A stretch of DNA of 64,000 nucleotides from Acanthococcus lagerstroemiae (lineage: Eukaryota; Arthropoda; Insecta; Hemiptera; Eriococcidae): positions 24,237,626-24,301,625 of the forward strand of contig CM063110.1 in the NCBI GenBank assembly GCA_031841125.1. Reading direction: 5' to 3'. Below, in pieces: positions 1-9,882 of the stretch. The notes under the pieces are model-generated. The model searched no databases, had not been told where the DNA came from, and saw only the letters and a program-made list of their open reading frames with translations. Positions within the stretch are counted from its first letter, which is position 1, and each line of letters starts with the position of its first letter. The translations under genes were made by a program, and so were the position numbers.

Positions 1-448
1 TATTGATCGACTATCCACTCAATTTATCTGCTGTTTCCACTTCGAACTTGAGTATTTCAATTTCAACTTTTAGCTTTTAATAAGGCAAAAACATATAGTT
101 TACAGTGTACTGTAAATCTTGTTCCGTAAGATACTGACAACTGAAATCAGGAATGCAGAACTAACTTCTAACTTAGGGAGTGGAACTCAAAAACTGACGA
201 TTTTGATTAAAATATGTTCCTAATACACACAAAAAAAAAAAACAGCCAGATATAAACAAAAATTCTGTTCAAATTTAACAGCAATTTCAAACCACCAATA
301 ATTGACTCAATTTGAAAAATTCTGATATTTTTAATAAAATCCAATATCAAACCCACATATCAGGAGTGATTTCTTAAAACGCAGTGTGAATCCATCCTTC
401 TGAAGTATTCAAAAAACACAAAAAACTATCTACAGCCCTCAATTTTAA
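1..448. other. No gene seen
   Basis: AT-rich spacer with short A-runs. I see no coding frame, RNA gene or repeat structure here before the MITE that begins at 449. Confidence 0.5.
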
Positions 449-849
449 CAGGGTTGCCACTTTTTTTCAGGATTGGTTTTTCCTGACTTTTCCCGGTTTT
501 CCAGGCCAACTTTTCCAATTTTCCCTGACTTTTTTACAGGATTCCGAGAAAGCCCAGAGGGAGGAGAGTCACAGAAATTTTTTACAATACAGATTTTAAA
601 AAAATCGCTATCGAGAAGAAGAAGGTACAGATGTAATTTATGTAATATTTTTCAATATTATAGACTATTTCATTTGCGAATAGATTATCATTATTCTTAT
701 GTTATGATAAAAAAAGTTTACTCTGATAAAATACGAACTCGTTTGTTATTTTCAGAAAATTTCCCTGACTTAAATGAAAATTCCCTGACTTTTCCCTGAC
801 TGACCAAATTCCCTGACTTTTCCCGGTTTTCCAGAAAGTGGCAACCTTG
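449..849. mobile_element. MITE with CAGGGTTGCCAC ends
   Basis: The left end reads CAGGGTTGCCACTTT and the right end is its near-perfect reverse complement, AAAGTGGCAACCTTG. TTTAA lies directly outside both ends (444-448 and 850-854) and is the likely target duplication. The interior repeats TTCCCTGACTTTTCC-type motifs in both orientations near the ends. The ends look like hAT, but the short duplication is not the usual 8 bp, so the superfamily is uncertain. An open frame at 473-799 is only translated repeat. Confidence 0.75.
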
Positions 850-854
850 TTTAA

Positions 855-2474
855 TTCCCCCTCATATTTTTGACTAAAGCTAGCCTCAATCTGAACTAAT
901 ACGACCTAAAAATTGCACTTTCAATACTAAAATATTTACGAATGTAGAAGCTGAAGAACAAAGACTACAATCAATTGGACTTACTGTATTTTAGAATTAG
1001 AACACATAACATACTTACTATGCTTTGATATGAGCTAGCACTGGCAAGTGGCAACTACTGTGATGACATGGAAAAATTGATTTTTTTTTTTCAATTCGAC
1101 AAAGAGATTTTGATACGTTGTTAGACATAACAATTCAATTTTAGAAAATGGAAATGACATAACAAAAAATGAATCAAATGACAAAAAATTTGGTTCTGGA
1201 ATTTTGTCTTTCATTAAATAATAAACAGGAGATAAAAATCACGATTTTTTTGTTGTCTTCGTATTAGAATAAATGGTAAATATTAAATACTCGAAAAGAC
1301 TATAATTTCTTATTAACTGAACAGGGTTCTGAACAAAAAGACAAGATGACCTGAGCAGCTGAAATTTTGTATGATTTCACGTAAGTCTGTCACGTGCTAA
1401 TTAATCAAGAAGGTTAAGGATGAGTCAGCTTATCAAAGAACCTTTTTCTTCCACCACTTCATTCTCTCCTGTTATTGTAACGTAGTATTTAGGTACCTTC
1501 TTGCTGCCTTACTTCTTTCATTCTCATCTTTTGCTCTTATTCTCACATTCAAAGGCCAACTCAGTAACCTGCTATTGTTATTTGTTAGTTTCTGTATTCT
1601 TTATTCTTTCACGTCCTTAATGAAGTAATAATTCGAAGAACTTTCCTCGAAAACAACCTAAGTCAGTTTTGAAATTTCAACTTTGCCGCCAGACAGCAAT
1701 ATAACGGCTGCTGTTCTGCTGGATGCTTTCCCAAGCTCTTTAATTTTTAAAATACAGTCATTGACTACCATGTAACTTTTGTTGGATTAACATTGGTGAC
1801 TGGTGGAATTGGACTGTATATAAAAATACCTGTAAATTGATAAGTATTGGCATTTGAACAAAATGACAAAATAATTTTATCATGACATAACAAAACCATG
1901 AAAAAACAGAATGACAGAACTCCAAACATGAAAAAACTCGTGACAAGAAAATAAAATGAAATGCTCGACTGACAAAATGACAAAGCAGGTACCAAAAAAT
2001 CGTTTTATCTAACATCACTGGTCAACGGGTCTAACACGCAGTTCTTAAGAAAACAGAGAAACAAAAAAAAATCGACTTGCTGCGTTTTAGAAAGGCATCT
2101 CACATTATTATTATAAACCCTTCCAGGCATCGCTAAAATTTGACACTCGTAGCTTTCAATGATACTGTGACATTTCAAAAAATGAAATATTTCTACTGTA
2201 CCCACATTAAAAAATAAAATAAAATTTTCAAAACATTATTAAGAAAAACACAGCCATCGGTTAATGTTTTACCATTTATGTGTACAAGAGCCTACTTAAA
2301 TAGTACACAGTTGAGATACAATATTTGAGTGACTGAAGATTCAAAAGTCATATTTTCAAATACCGAATACACGTAGATGTAGGTACATAAACGTCCACAA
2401 TGACTACGCAGCTCGAAACAAATCCCACGTTCTATCTTATGATCAAGTACATTAGTTAATCAATCTTCCCACAG
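855..2474. other. Mostly non-coding spacer
   Basis: AT-rich, with A-rich stretches full of ATGACA/ACAAAA motifs at 1130-1200 and 1860-1990. On the minus strand 2005-2193 an open frame follows a plausible acceptor (GGGTACAG, about 2194) and ends in TAA. It could be a terminal exon of a minus-strand gene, but I do not recognise the peptide and no partner exon is certain. Confidence 0.35.
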
Positions 2475-2779
2475 ATTTACAACTATTAGAACCAAATCAG
2501 AAAGGAATACAGGAAGCCATTTCGAAAGGGGAGATTCAGAATGTACAGAAGGTGAATAATTTATACCACCTTTCTAGTAGTTGGATTAGTTTCATACGCC
2601 ATCAATGCAATCAAGAGAATGAGCAAGCGAAAAAATTTACACTTTTCAATAACACGCTGCACAACAGCATAAAAAACAATGGGATGAGATTATATGATTT
2701 CAGCTGTATTTTGAATGGTGAATACGATGGCGTTATCCATTTTTCTCGAAAACCTCTCGTTTTCCATATTCAACATTAA
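2475..2779 (+). CDS. Candidate terminal exon, unknown protein
   Basis: A pyrimidine-rich acceptor ending CCCACAG at 2474 is followed by about 100 open codons to a TAA at 2777-2779, with two bases carried from an upstream exon. The peptide begins LQLLEPNQKGIQEAI and has a balanced composition with Trp, Cys and charged residues, unlike translated simple repeat. A possible donor (AAG/GTGAAT) lies at about 2550, but the frame also stays open through it. No upstream exon was found and I do not recognise the family. It would converge on the NPAT-like gene. It may be a chance frame in AT-rich DNA. Confidence 0.3.
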
Positions 2780-3515
2780 AATTTTCACGTTTTATTCCTT
2801 TTTGTTGTGCAGGAATAGCTACACTGACACTGATAAGAATACTGAACTGGTATAGTTGTTCGATCAGTAGTATCATATTGATGATACTAAAATTTGCATG
2901 ATAGGAAAAAACAATGAACTATAATCAAAAAAGTTAACATCAGCACTAAATTCCTCGTTGAAAATACATATAGAATCATGTATTTTCATGCCATTGTTTT
3001 TTGAAAAATTTTTAATTGTTATGCAGTGTAATTTATGCTAATCAGTCTCTGATGTCAAAAACACGAAACGAGTTATCATCTACATAAGCCACAAAGCTCA
3101 ATTCATTCCACACAATTCGATATTTCTATCGATGAGGGTGAGGGGATGGGACGCAGTGAGTACTAAAATAACTTCACATGACCAGTCCCCTCCCCCCACT
3201 TCTAATACAGTAGACTCCGGATTATCCGACCCTACCCTCCGACTTATCCAACCTACTCAGGTCGGTTAGTCCGGATAGTAGCCCCCTGCAGCACTAGCAG
3301 AGCTGAGAGGGGAGAGAGGGTCCCACAAACGGATTCAACAATCCAAAGAAACCTTCATTTGAAATAAAAAATCAATTTTAAGCTCATGCGGTGAGGCTCC
3401 AATTTTATGTAAATCTTCTCAAAATCAATTCCAATTCACACGAGGAGGAGGGGGAGAGGCACTCCCACTGAAAAATCAAATGTTGATAATACGAACATAA
3501 TAACAAAAAACTAAC
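2780..3515. other. Spacer with one transposon end
   Basis: Mostly AT-rich non-coding sequence. At 3206 a TA is followed by CAGTAGACTCCGGATTATCC, which resembles a pogo/Tigger terminal repeat. No matching right end was found in the next kilobase, so this is probably a fragment. 3420-3470 is purine-rich. Confidence 0.35.
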
Positions 3516-3581
3516 CTTATTGGTTAAGAACACATTCGACAGTACATCGAGCAATACGTCTTGAGGCTTGAAACTATGCAA
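3516..3581 (-). CDS. Possible downstream exon of the NPAT-like gene
   Basis: On the minus strand a 66-nt segment is bounded by an acceptor (TTGTTGTAG) and a donor (AATAAG/GTTAGT), and all 22 codons are open in phase 0. A strong donor (GTACAG/GTAAGTTG) at 3669 lies just downstream of the main open frame, so the transcript of the neighbouring gene may be spliced onwards here. Whether this is coding or 3' UTR depends on an intron I cannot place with confidence (a candidate of about 38 nt between 3750 and 3717). Confidence 0.3.
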
Positions 3582-3700
3582 CTACAACAAATCAATAATA
3601 CAAACGTATGAATCTGTGAACCAAACACATTATACGTATTTCAAATAGCACAAATTTCTCCAACTTACCTGTACAATAAAAGGGACTAGCATCTGGGACA

Positions 3701-6232
3701 TCAAAGGGAACTGCGGCTATATTTATGAAATAATACAAATTCGGCGGAGATAACCAAACGGGGCGGCCAGTTTTCGTCCTCGTCAAAGGTAACAACTTTT
3801 AAGTCTTCAGCGGCTCCGTCATTTTTCGTAGTTTCATTGGAAGCTGGTGCCACGCTGGTATTACCTGTATCACAGACTGAATTCGCAAGCGATTCCCCCT
3901 GTAACTCGCTACTAGTGGGACGTGAAATATTTGTCGGTTTCGAAGATTCACGTGGCAATTTTGGTATCTCTTTAACCGACTCGCTGGGAGTTCTTTTCCG
4001 CTTTTTTTCGTGTTCCGAAAGTTTAACTTCATGTTTCGTACATTTGCTCGATGTTGGTTTATGTACACCATTCGCAGTCGTGTCTTGTTTGCTACTGTTC
4101 ACGTTTTCATGGTGTTCTTTATGAAGTGCTCCAGCGTCGGCCTTGTCCACTGCTGGAACTGCATTCACAGCGGAATCAATCTCTCCTCTGATCACTTTAT
4201 CAATGGTAGCATCAATGGACTTTTGACTGGTATTGTCCTCGACATCACGAACTTTGGTGATTTCGCTTCGCGACTTCTGCTCTCTTTTCTTTCTCTCATG
4301 TCTCTCATGTTTCGATTCAACCGTCTTAGTATCTTCTGGTTTTGGATTATTCTTCGACATTCTTTTTTTGCACGTCTCCGAGGCTTTGGTGCCATTCGCG
4401 AGAGCACCATTTTTTGTATGATCAGTGCGTCGTTTACATGAATCCTTTGTTCTATAAACGATCTCATTCTTGGTGGGTTTTGTGTCCTCCTCACTCGGCA
4501 TAGCAGCCGGTTCTTCAGTTTTCGATTTTTTCTGTACCGTTTTCTCATCACTTGCCTCGTCAATTTTACGTTTCTTCCCAGGCGTTCTATTTTTCTTACA
4601 TCTAACATCAGTCTTAAGGGTATCTGCCGAATTTAATGTATTGTCAGCTAATTGCTGGCGCAGCTTGAAATCCCACGGTATATCTGATCTCAACTTTTCG
4701 ACTGATCGTTGAGGTTGTAATTTAGATCCCGTGTCTGGCGTCCGGGTTATCAGTGGTTCCGCTCCTGCTGGAGGTTTCGGTCGTATTTTGGTGGGCGTGC
4801 GGTAAGGCGATGGAATAAATTGGTAAGTATCCGGAATTGAGATTTTTTGGACTTCGCGGTTAGCGACCTTCTTTTCAGCAGAGGCGGCATTAGGTTCTAC
4901 TACTTTCAAAGGAGTGCGGCGCAGGTTGAAAACCAGGCGATTCTTGTCACTCGGCGTCACCACAAAATTCTCCGAACTAGTATGCGGTACTCGAATCTTG
5001 ATCGGCGTTAGATCTTGTGGTTTGCTCAACAAATTGGGATCATATTCCGGCACTCGTGTATTCACATCATTTGAATGAGCAGCAACCTCTTCAATAATAG
5101 TACTTCGAGCGTCGGGTCCGATCGAATTAGAACTGCATGAGTTCATTATCAGTTGAGAATTATCGCTAGATGTTTGCTGAACATTCACCTGAGGAATGTT
5201 TACGGCGATTCGCGGATCATTATTCAATTGAAGGTTTTGATCACCGATTTCCGGATCATTATTTGATTGAAGAATATGATCATCAGTTCGCGGATCATTA
5301 TTTATTGGAGAAACATGATCACCAGAGTGTGGATTATTATTCAGTTGGGGAACATGATCATCAGTTCGCGGATCATTATTCAATTGAGGAACATGATCAT
5401 CAGTTCGCGGATCATTATTCAACTGAGGAACATGATCACAAGTTTGTGGATCATTATTCAAATGAGGAATGTGATCACCAGTTCGCGAATTATCATTCAA
5501 CTGCGGAAGGTTTTCAGCATCAGTCTGTTTTTGCGCCTGCCTCGGAGAATGATAAGGTGACTTCAACAAGTTACTATTATTAACCGGCAGTGAGTTATTC
5601 AGAAATAGCAACGAATTACTTATGGGTGGCAGTGTTAATGTGGATTCTTCGTGCGAAATATCAGTTATATCCGTTAATGTCGATGCATCACAGAAACCAG
5701 AATCAAATCGTTTTCCAAGAGAGTTGATAGTGATGTCTACACATTGAACACCAGCATCACAGGAACCGGGATCAAGTCGTTTTTCGTGCAAGCTGGCCAC
5801 AGTATCAGTACACTGAACACCAACTTCGGTAGTTCTCCGCACGACAGGTGGAATTCGCGGTGTTACTTCTGGCACAACAGAGGTAACCGAGGTGTTTTTA
5901 CACGTTGATTGATTCTCAAAATAACTCACCACAGCTCCCAGTCGCGATCTGAGCAAGTTTTGTAACAGGTTCAACAGATTTCGATGCACGCGGTCTCCTT
6001 CGATTGAATTTTCAAAAATAATGGAAGAGAGAACAGAGTACTGATTCAGTATGCCTGTTAACGAAAGATCTTGAACGGTTGCATGGAATTTGCGTCCTTG
6101 TTGTTTCTGCATTCGACATTCTTTCAAAGAATCGCAAGAATTCAGAAACTCTTCGGCTAGATTCTCATTACATTCGGTCAGCAAGTAACCGTAGATGAGA
6201 CGACCGATCTCCGACGGCAAGAATGACGGCAT
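3701..6232 (-). CDS. NPAT/mxc: NPAT/Mxc-like LisH-domain nuclear protein
   Basis: The frame encodes about 843 residues from the ATG at 6232, chosen because an acceptor (CTTTCAG at 6260) lies just upstream and the family start pattern (LPS-RL-GYL) follows at once. Residues 1-35 form a LisH motif (LPSEIGRLIYGYLLTE, then SCDSLKE), and residues 50-100 match the next NPAT block (LTGILNQY). NPAT/Mxc nucleates the histone locus body and activates replication-dependent histone genes in S phase; the LisH region mediates self-association. A 13-residue repeat occupies about residues 238-346. After that come short TP-containing motifs and a long Lys/Arg/Glu-rich, likely disordered, nuclear segment. Human NPAT is longer, so the C-terminus may continue in further exons: a donor lies at 3669. 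No other histone-related gene is seen nearby. The assignment rests on the N-terminal 100 residues. Confidence 0.7.
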   Translation of the reverse strand: MPSFLPSEIGRLIYGYLLTECNENLAEEFLNSCDSLKECRMQKQQGRKFHATVQDLSLTGILNQYSVLSSIIFENSIEGDRVHRNLLNLLQNLLRSRLGAVVSYFENQSTCKNTSVTSVVPEVTPRIPPVVRRTTEVGVQCTDTVASLHEKRLDPGSCDAGVQCVDITINSLGKRFDSGFCDASTLTDITDISHEESTLTLPPISNSLLFLNNSLPVNNSNLLKSPYHSPRQAQKQTDAENLPQLNDNSRTGDHIPHLNNDPQTCDHVPQLNNDPRTDDHVPQLNNDPRTDDHVPQLNNNPHSGDHVSPINNDPRTDDHILQSNNDPEIGDQNLQLNNDPRIAVNIPQVNVQQTSSDNSQLIMNSCSSNSIGPDARSTIIEEVAAHSNDVNTRVPEYDPNLLSKPQDLTPIKIRVPHTSSENFVVTPSDKNRLVFNLRRTPLKVVEPNAASAEKKVANREVQKISIPDTYQFIPSPYRTPTKIRPKPPAGAEPLITRTPDTGSKLQPQRSVEKLRSDIPWDFKLRQQLADNTLNSADTLKTDVRCKKNRTPGKKRKIDEASDEKTVQKKSKTEEPAAMPSEEDTKPTKNEIVYRTKDSCKRRTDHTKNGALANGTKASETCKKRMSKNNPKPEDTKTVESKHERHERKKREQKSRSEITKVRDVEDNTSQKSIDATIDKVIRGEIDSAVNAVPAVDKADAGALHKEHHENVNSSKQDTTANGVHKPTSSKCTKHEVKLSEHEKKRKRTPSESVKEIPKLPRESSKPTNISRPTSSELQGESLANSVCDTGNTSVAPASNETTKNDGAAEDLKVVTFDEDENWPPRLVISAEFVLFHKYSRSSL
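5193..5520 (-). repeat. 39-bp coding minisatellite in the NPAT-like gene
   Basis: About eight head-to-tail units encode a 13-residue motif close to LNNDPRTDDHVPQ. Unit length is constant, so the frame is kept. Central units (around 5340-5430) are nearly identical in DNA and outer ones have diverged, the usual picture of a slippage-driven array. Confidence 0.85.
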
Positions 6233-6259
6233 GTTACCACACAAATAACAACGATTCAC

Positions 6260-6329
6260 CTGAAAGTGAAACACTCGAAGTCAGGAGATTTGGGATAAGC
6301 AGAACAAACACAAAATGAAGTTGACTTAC
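6260..6329 (-). other. 5' UTR intron of the NPAT-like gene
   Basis: On the minus strand a donor (CTG/GTAAGTC, 6329) and an acceptor (CTTTCAG, 6260) bound a 70-nt intron 28 nt upstream of the chosen ATG. A second acceptor (CTTTCAG/GTATTT) near 6433 suggests another leader exon at about 6330-6432. Confidence 0.5.
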
Positions 6330-6657
6330 CAGTTCTCAGCATTCTCGAAGGTGCATTAGCTTTTCTGATGCGTGGAAATATGCCACAGAAACATCGTAGA
6401 ACTCATTTCAGTACTGTTTGGCGAATTCAAATACCTGAAAGATAAACAGAATCAGCTTTCAACTTTTGATTTAAAATAAGGAGTTCACGATTGCGATTAA
6501 GAGTTCAAAGAAATAAAAGCAGGGTTCAAAAATCGCGCAATATTTTATCAACAACACGGAAGATAAAGATGAAAATCCGCCCGAATTCCCAACTGTTAAT
6601 CGCACTCGCAATCATAAAATGCCCGTTGAAGTGCCACGCTATGGAAGAATGAAAATG

Positions 6658-6743
6658 AGGAGTTATCTGTCAAAAAGGCCCTTGACGGATAGAAATCCCA
6701 TTCATATGAGGGGCCCTTTTGAGTTTTGATAGAAGATAACTCC
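6658..6743. repeat. 86-bp imperfect hairpin
   Basis: AGGAGTTATCT at 6658 pairs with AGATAACTCCT ending at 6743. Inside, CAAAAAGGCCC pairs with GGGCCCTTTTG. It lies seven bases upstream of the ATG at 6750. It could be a tiny foldback MITE; no clear target duplication is visible. Confidence 0.7.
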
Positions 6744-6933
6744 TCAAATATGGAAGTAAATGTAGAAGCGCTACAGTCTGGTCCAGTTAAGAAGCATAAC
6801 TGGCTACCCGCAATACACATCGATATACCTATAGGTATTTTGAAGTTGGAGGGGAAAGACGAGTACGAGAACACGTTATCAGCGCCGGGTAAAAATTATG
6901 TTTCTCAACTGGACCAGACTTTAGTGCCGCATC

Positions 6934-7412
6934 CAGAGGTGCTTAGCCAATCAGATTGGCTAAAACTAACAGGTAAAACTAATTTTTTTATTAATTGGCT
7001 TCGGCTAACGGCTAATGGCTACAGGACGCTGATTGGCTAGCTAACGGCTAAAGACTAAACCACATTTTCAGTAAAAATAAAATAGGTGAAGTGGTAACTT
7101 GGTTCCAATTCTTTTTCATTCCCCCAATTCTTGAGTCTGAGTCTAACCAAGTTTGCAGTTTCAATCCAAAAAACAAAAATCCACCTAAAAGGAATATGAA
7201 AAAATTCAGTTTGAATGTAGTCAAAAGGGAAAAGGCAAGAAATTAGCAAAATGAAATCAACCGTTAGCTTCCGAATTTTCATTGTCTTACAGCTAACTAA
7301 TGGCTAAAAAATTTTCAATTGGCTAGCTAACAGCTGGCTAAAAATCTCCCAAAAACTGCAAGCTAACGGCTATATATAACAGCTAATGGCTAATGGCTAC
7401 TAAGCACCTCTG
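6934..7412. mobile_element. hAT-type MITE, CAGAGGTGCTTAG ends
   Basis: The left end CAGAGGTGCTTAGCC and the right end CTAAGCACCTCTG are inverted repeats. The flanks gccgcatc (6926-6933) and gctgcatc (7413-7420) are an 8-bp target duplication with one mismatch, which is typical of hAT. The interior is largely tandem variants of GGCTAACGGCTAATGGCTA, the same motif as the subterminal sequence. Confidence 0.85.
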
Positions 7413-7460
7413 GCTGCATCCGCCAACCGCCGTTATTGCGGACAGCGGGGCAGCGCGAAT

Positions 7461-7854
7461 CAGTGATTGAAAGCCAAACGATAAAGCCTCCACGTTCGGC
7501 TTTAGCTTTTTTTGATTTTTTGATTTTCAGATTTTCGGGCAGTTTTTACAATATTACTACTCCCCCCCCCCCTCCTCGCAGCTGCCTAGCACTGTAACAC
7601 TTATTTATTTATTTAGAACATGTTTTCCAGTTGCAGATATTTGTTTCTGTATTCTGTTGCCTTTTTCTGTCACTTTTTAGTTTTTGGGAAACAGTTGAAG
7701 GGGGAAAAAAAACAAAAAAAAACACGAAAGATTCGGCTTCTACTTTTGGCCTTCGAACTCAATCAGCTTCCGACTTTTGGCTTTGGCTTTCATGCTAAAA
7801 TCGTTCGGCTTTCGGTTTTTCAGCTTTTGGCTTTCGGCTAGCTTTCAGTCCCTG
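7461..7854. mobile_element. hAT-type MITE, CAGKGAYTGAAAGC ends
   Basis: Left end CAGTGATTGAAAGCC; reverse complement of the right end CAGGGACTGAAAGC. Flanks gcgcgaat (7453-7460) and gcgtgaag (7855-7862) match at 6 of 8 positions. Like its neighbour, the interior is dominated by short variants of its end motif (TTCGGCTTT/TTTTGGCTTT). A C-run lies at 7562-7572. Confidence 0.7.
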
Positions 7855-7862
7855 GCGTGAAG

Positions 7863-8882
7863 CTGCGAAGCAAAATACAAAATAATATTATGTAAGTTCA
7901 GCGCGAAGCAAATAAAAACTAAATTATTATATAAAAATAAGTTGTACGTCGTACGTCATCATGATCTGCGAAGTTCGAACATTATTTTTGTATCATATGC
8001 CTTTCATCTTTTATCTTTTATCACGATATGGGTAAAATCAAAAAGCAAGTGACCGAAAATCGTGTTTTAAAATCATTCTACATCTTTCAAAGTCACAAGT
8101 TCACAATCAAAAAGTCATTTTGCCAAAAATGATTGAAAATCATATTTTTACATGATTTTTTGATTTTAAGATTGAACTCTAATGCAGGAAAGAAAAATTA
8201 ATATCACGAAACCAAAATCATTAAAATCAAAAACCAGTTGATTTTCAAAATTATGAACTTCCTAACAGTGATAAGACAAAAATTCAATGATTTCTCCCAT
8301 AAAGCTAGATATGTTGAAATGTAGTTTTTCCCAATGGTTATGGGCTGATTATGAAAAAATGTCAAAGAACGTGAGACTGGGGAGGAGCATTCCTTTTTGA
8401 AGAACATTTTTTAATCCAAATGGTACATTATTTCGAAATCACCCTCCTCTTCACACCGGCTATGACGTATGTACTTCGTTCTTTCATCTTAACTAAGTAA
8501 TGTTTCACATGAAACTGCTTATTTTCTTACCTTTTTGTGAGACACCAAATGTGAGGTGAGGGGGAAGGTACCAATTCCGTTCACGAGAAAAGGTTTAGCC
8601 TCTGCTTAAGGATCTTATGTAAAAAATGAGCTAATCTGGTCAAAGTTTCGCCAAAATCAGCCATTCTTCAATACTTCTCTCAACATTTCCAGTGTTATCT
8701 AGTGTAAATTATAAGCCCCTGTGGTTCCCTCTTCGATTTAGACCACTACTGTGTGTAAGGTAGAGTAAGTAACTCGATGAACAAGTACCGATTCTATTTG
8801 AAGTAGGTAATATAAGTTACTTATAGACATTTTAAATTATTTTCCTCCGAAGAATGGAAATTAGTCTACTAAAATCCAGCAT
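7863..8882. other. No gene seen
   Basis: AT-rich spacer. The stretch 8030-8260 repeats ATGATTTTTGATT-like and AAAATCA-like motifs in both orientations. No RNA gene was recognised. Confidence 0.4.
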
Positions 8883-9020
8883 CCCGATGTGCGAAATCCC
8901 ACCAGTTACCCGGAAAACTAAAGGGGAACATGGGTAATCTGAGGGTAACCCGAGGGTAACAAATGGGTAACTTTTCCGCGGGTAACTGGGTAACTAGAGA
9001 GTAACTGATTGCGCATCGGG
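8883..9020. mobile_element. MITE with CCCGATGYGC ends, monomer
   Basis: ATCCCGATG at the left and CATCGGGAT at the right are exact inverted repeats. The interior is a set of GGGTAAC variants (AGGGTAACCCGAGGGTAAC...). The same sequence occurs reverse-complemented, as a head-to-tail dimer, at 19.54-19.78 kb. Confidence 0.75.
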
Positions 9021-9882
9021 ATTTTTGATTATGTGTAAGTATATATTACCTAGTAGATACGGAGCGTATAATAGTATAGTCAAACACTCACTTAATTTTA
9101 CCAGTCACGCAGTAAGTCCTGCATTGAAATAGTCTAATGGCAAGAATTTCTTCATGATAGCCCTAAAATTGAAGTAATTTCTGCTCTCTGTCCCCTCTGC
9201 CATTGGATGTTCAGTTCGAACAAGGGGACAGCTTTAACATAAATAAAATATGTACCTACGAGTATGACATACGCAATACTAAGTATGTAAGAGAAAAAAG
9301 CAGTGACACGATACAAAATTGGAGATAATCACAAAAAGCTAGTACTACAGCTTGTACCAAGTTTTTTTAAGCTATCAAGCTGAAATTAATCGTTTGACAA
9401 AATATAATTATTGGTTGCAGGAAAGAGAAAACGCATATTTTATTTCGCTTTAATTAAAAAAAATGAAAATCAAAGATGAAAAAAATGAAAACGTCTTAAA
9501 ATAATTCTTTATAGAAGTGCTTACTTGCGGAGTAGCTCTACGGAAAACAATTATTTTATTCTAAATTATTTAAATCACAAGTAGATATATCGTAGGTACG
9601 TCTTAGTTACATTAAATTCATGTACATGTTCATACTTATTTATAATGAGAAATGGTAGACCTGCATGTATATTTATGCAGACTACCTACCTTCGGTATAT
9701 TACAAAAATATTCACTAACATTATAAAGTCAGAAAGTTTGAAGCCAGTCGGGTCATCGAGGTGAATTACCAGAGGTTCAACATGTACAAGTAAGTATCTA
9801 TAGGTACAGCATGAGTATACCATGTGTATATGACTAAGTGTAACTTGAACCCATAACAAACCCATAATATTATGAAAATTTT
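9021..9882. other. Downstream flank of the lipase gene
   Basis: AT-rich sequence downstream of the minus-strand lipase, probably holding its 3' UTR. No other gene was recognised. Confidence 0.4.

Larger units (their letters stand above)
6750..7891 (+). pseudogene. Open frame divergent from NPAT, split by two MITEs
   Basis: From the ATG at 6750 (another in frame at 6726) 61 codons are open before a MITE begins at 6934. If that MITE and one target copy are removed, the frame continues through the GC-richer stretch 7421-7460. If the second MITE (7461-7854) is also removed, keeping the left target copy, it runs on to a good donor (TTAT/GTAAGTTC) at 7891 and beyond to a TGA near 8059. The right target copy of the second MITE would introduce a TGA. 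The first part (MEVNVEALQSGPVKKHN...) looks like real protein, but I do not recognise it. Its start lies about 0.5 kb from the NPAT start, divergently. It may be a gene broken by transposons, a gene that splices around them, or a chance frame. Confidence 0.3.

Noticed and set aside
473..799. 108-codon frame, Phe/Pro-rich
   Set aside because: It is the translated interior of the MITE at 449-849.
4010..5583. Several plus-strand frames opposite the NPAT-like gene
   Set aside because: They are antisense shadows; those at 5170-5583 are just the reverse of the 39-bp repeat.
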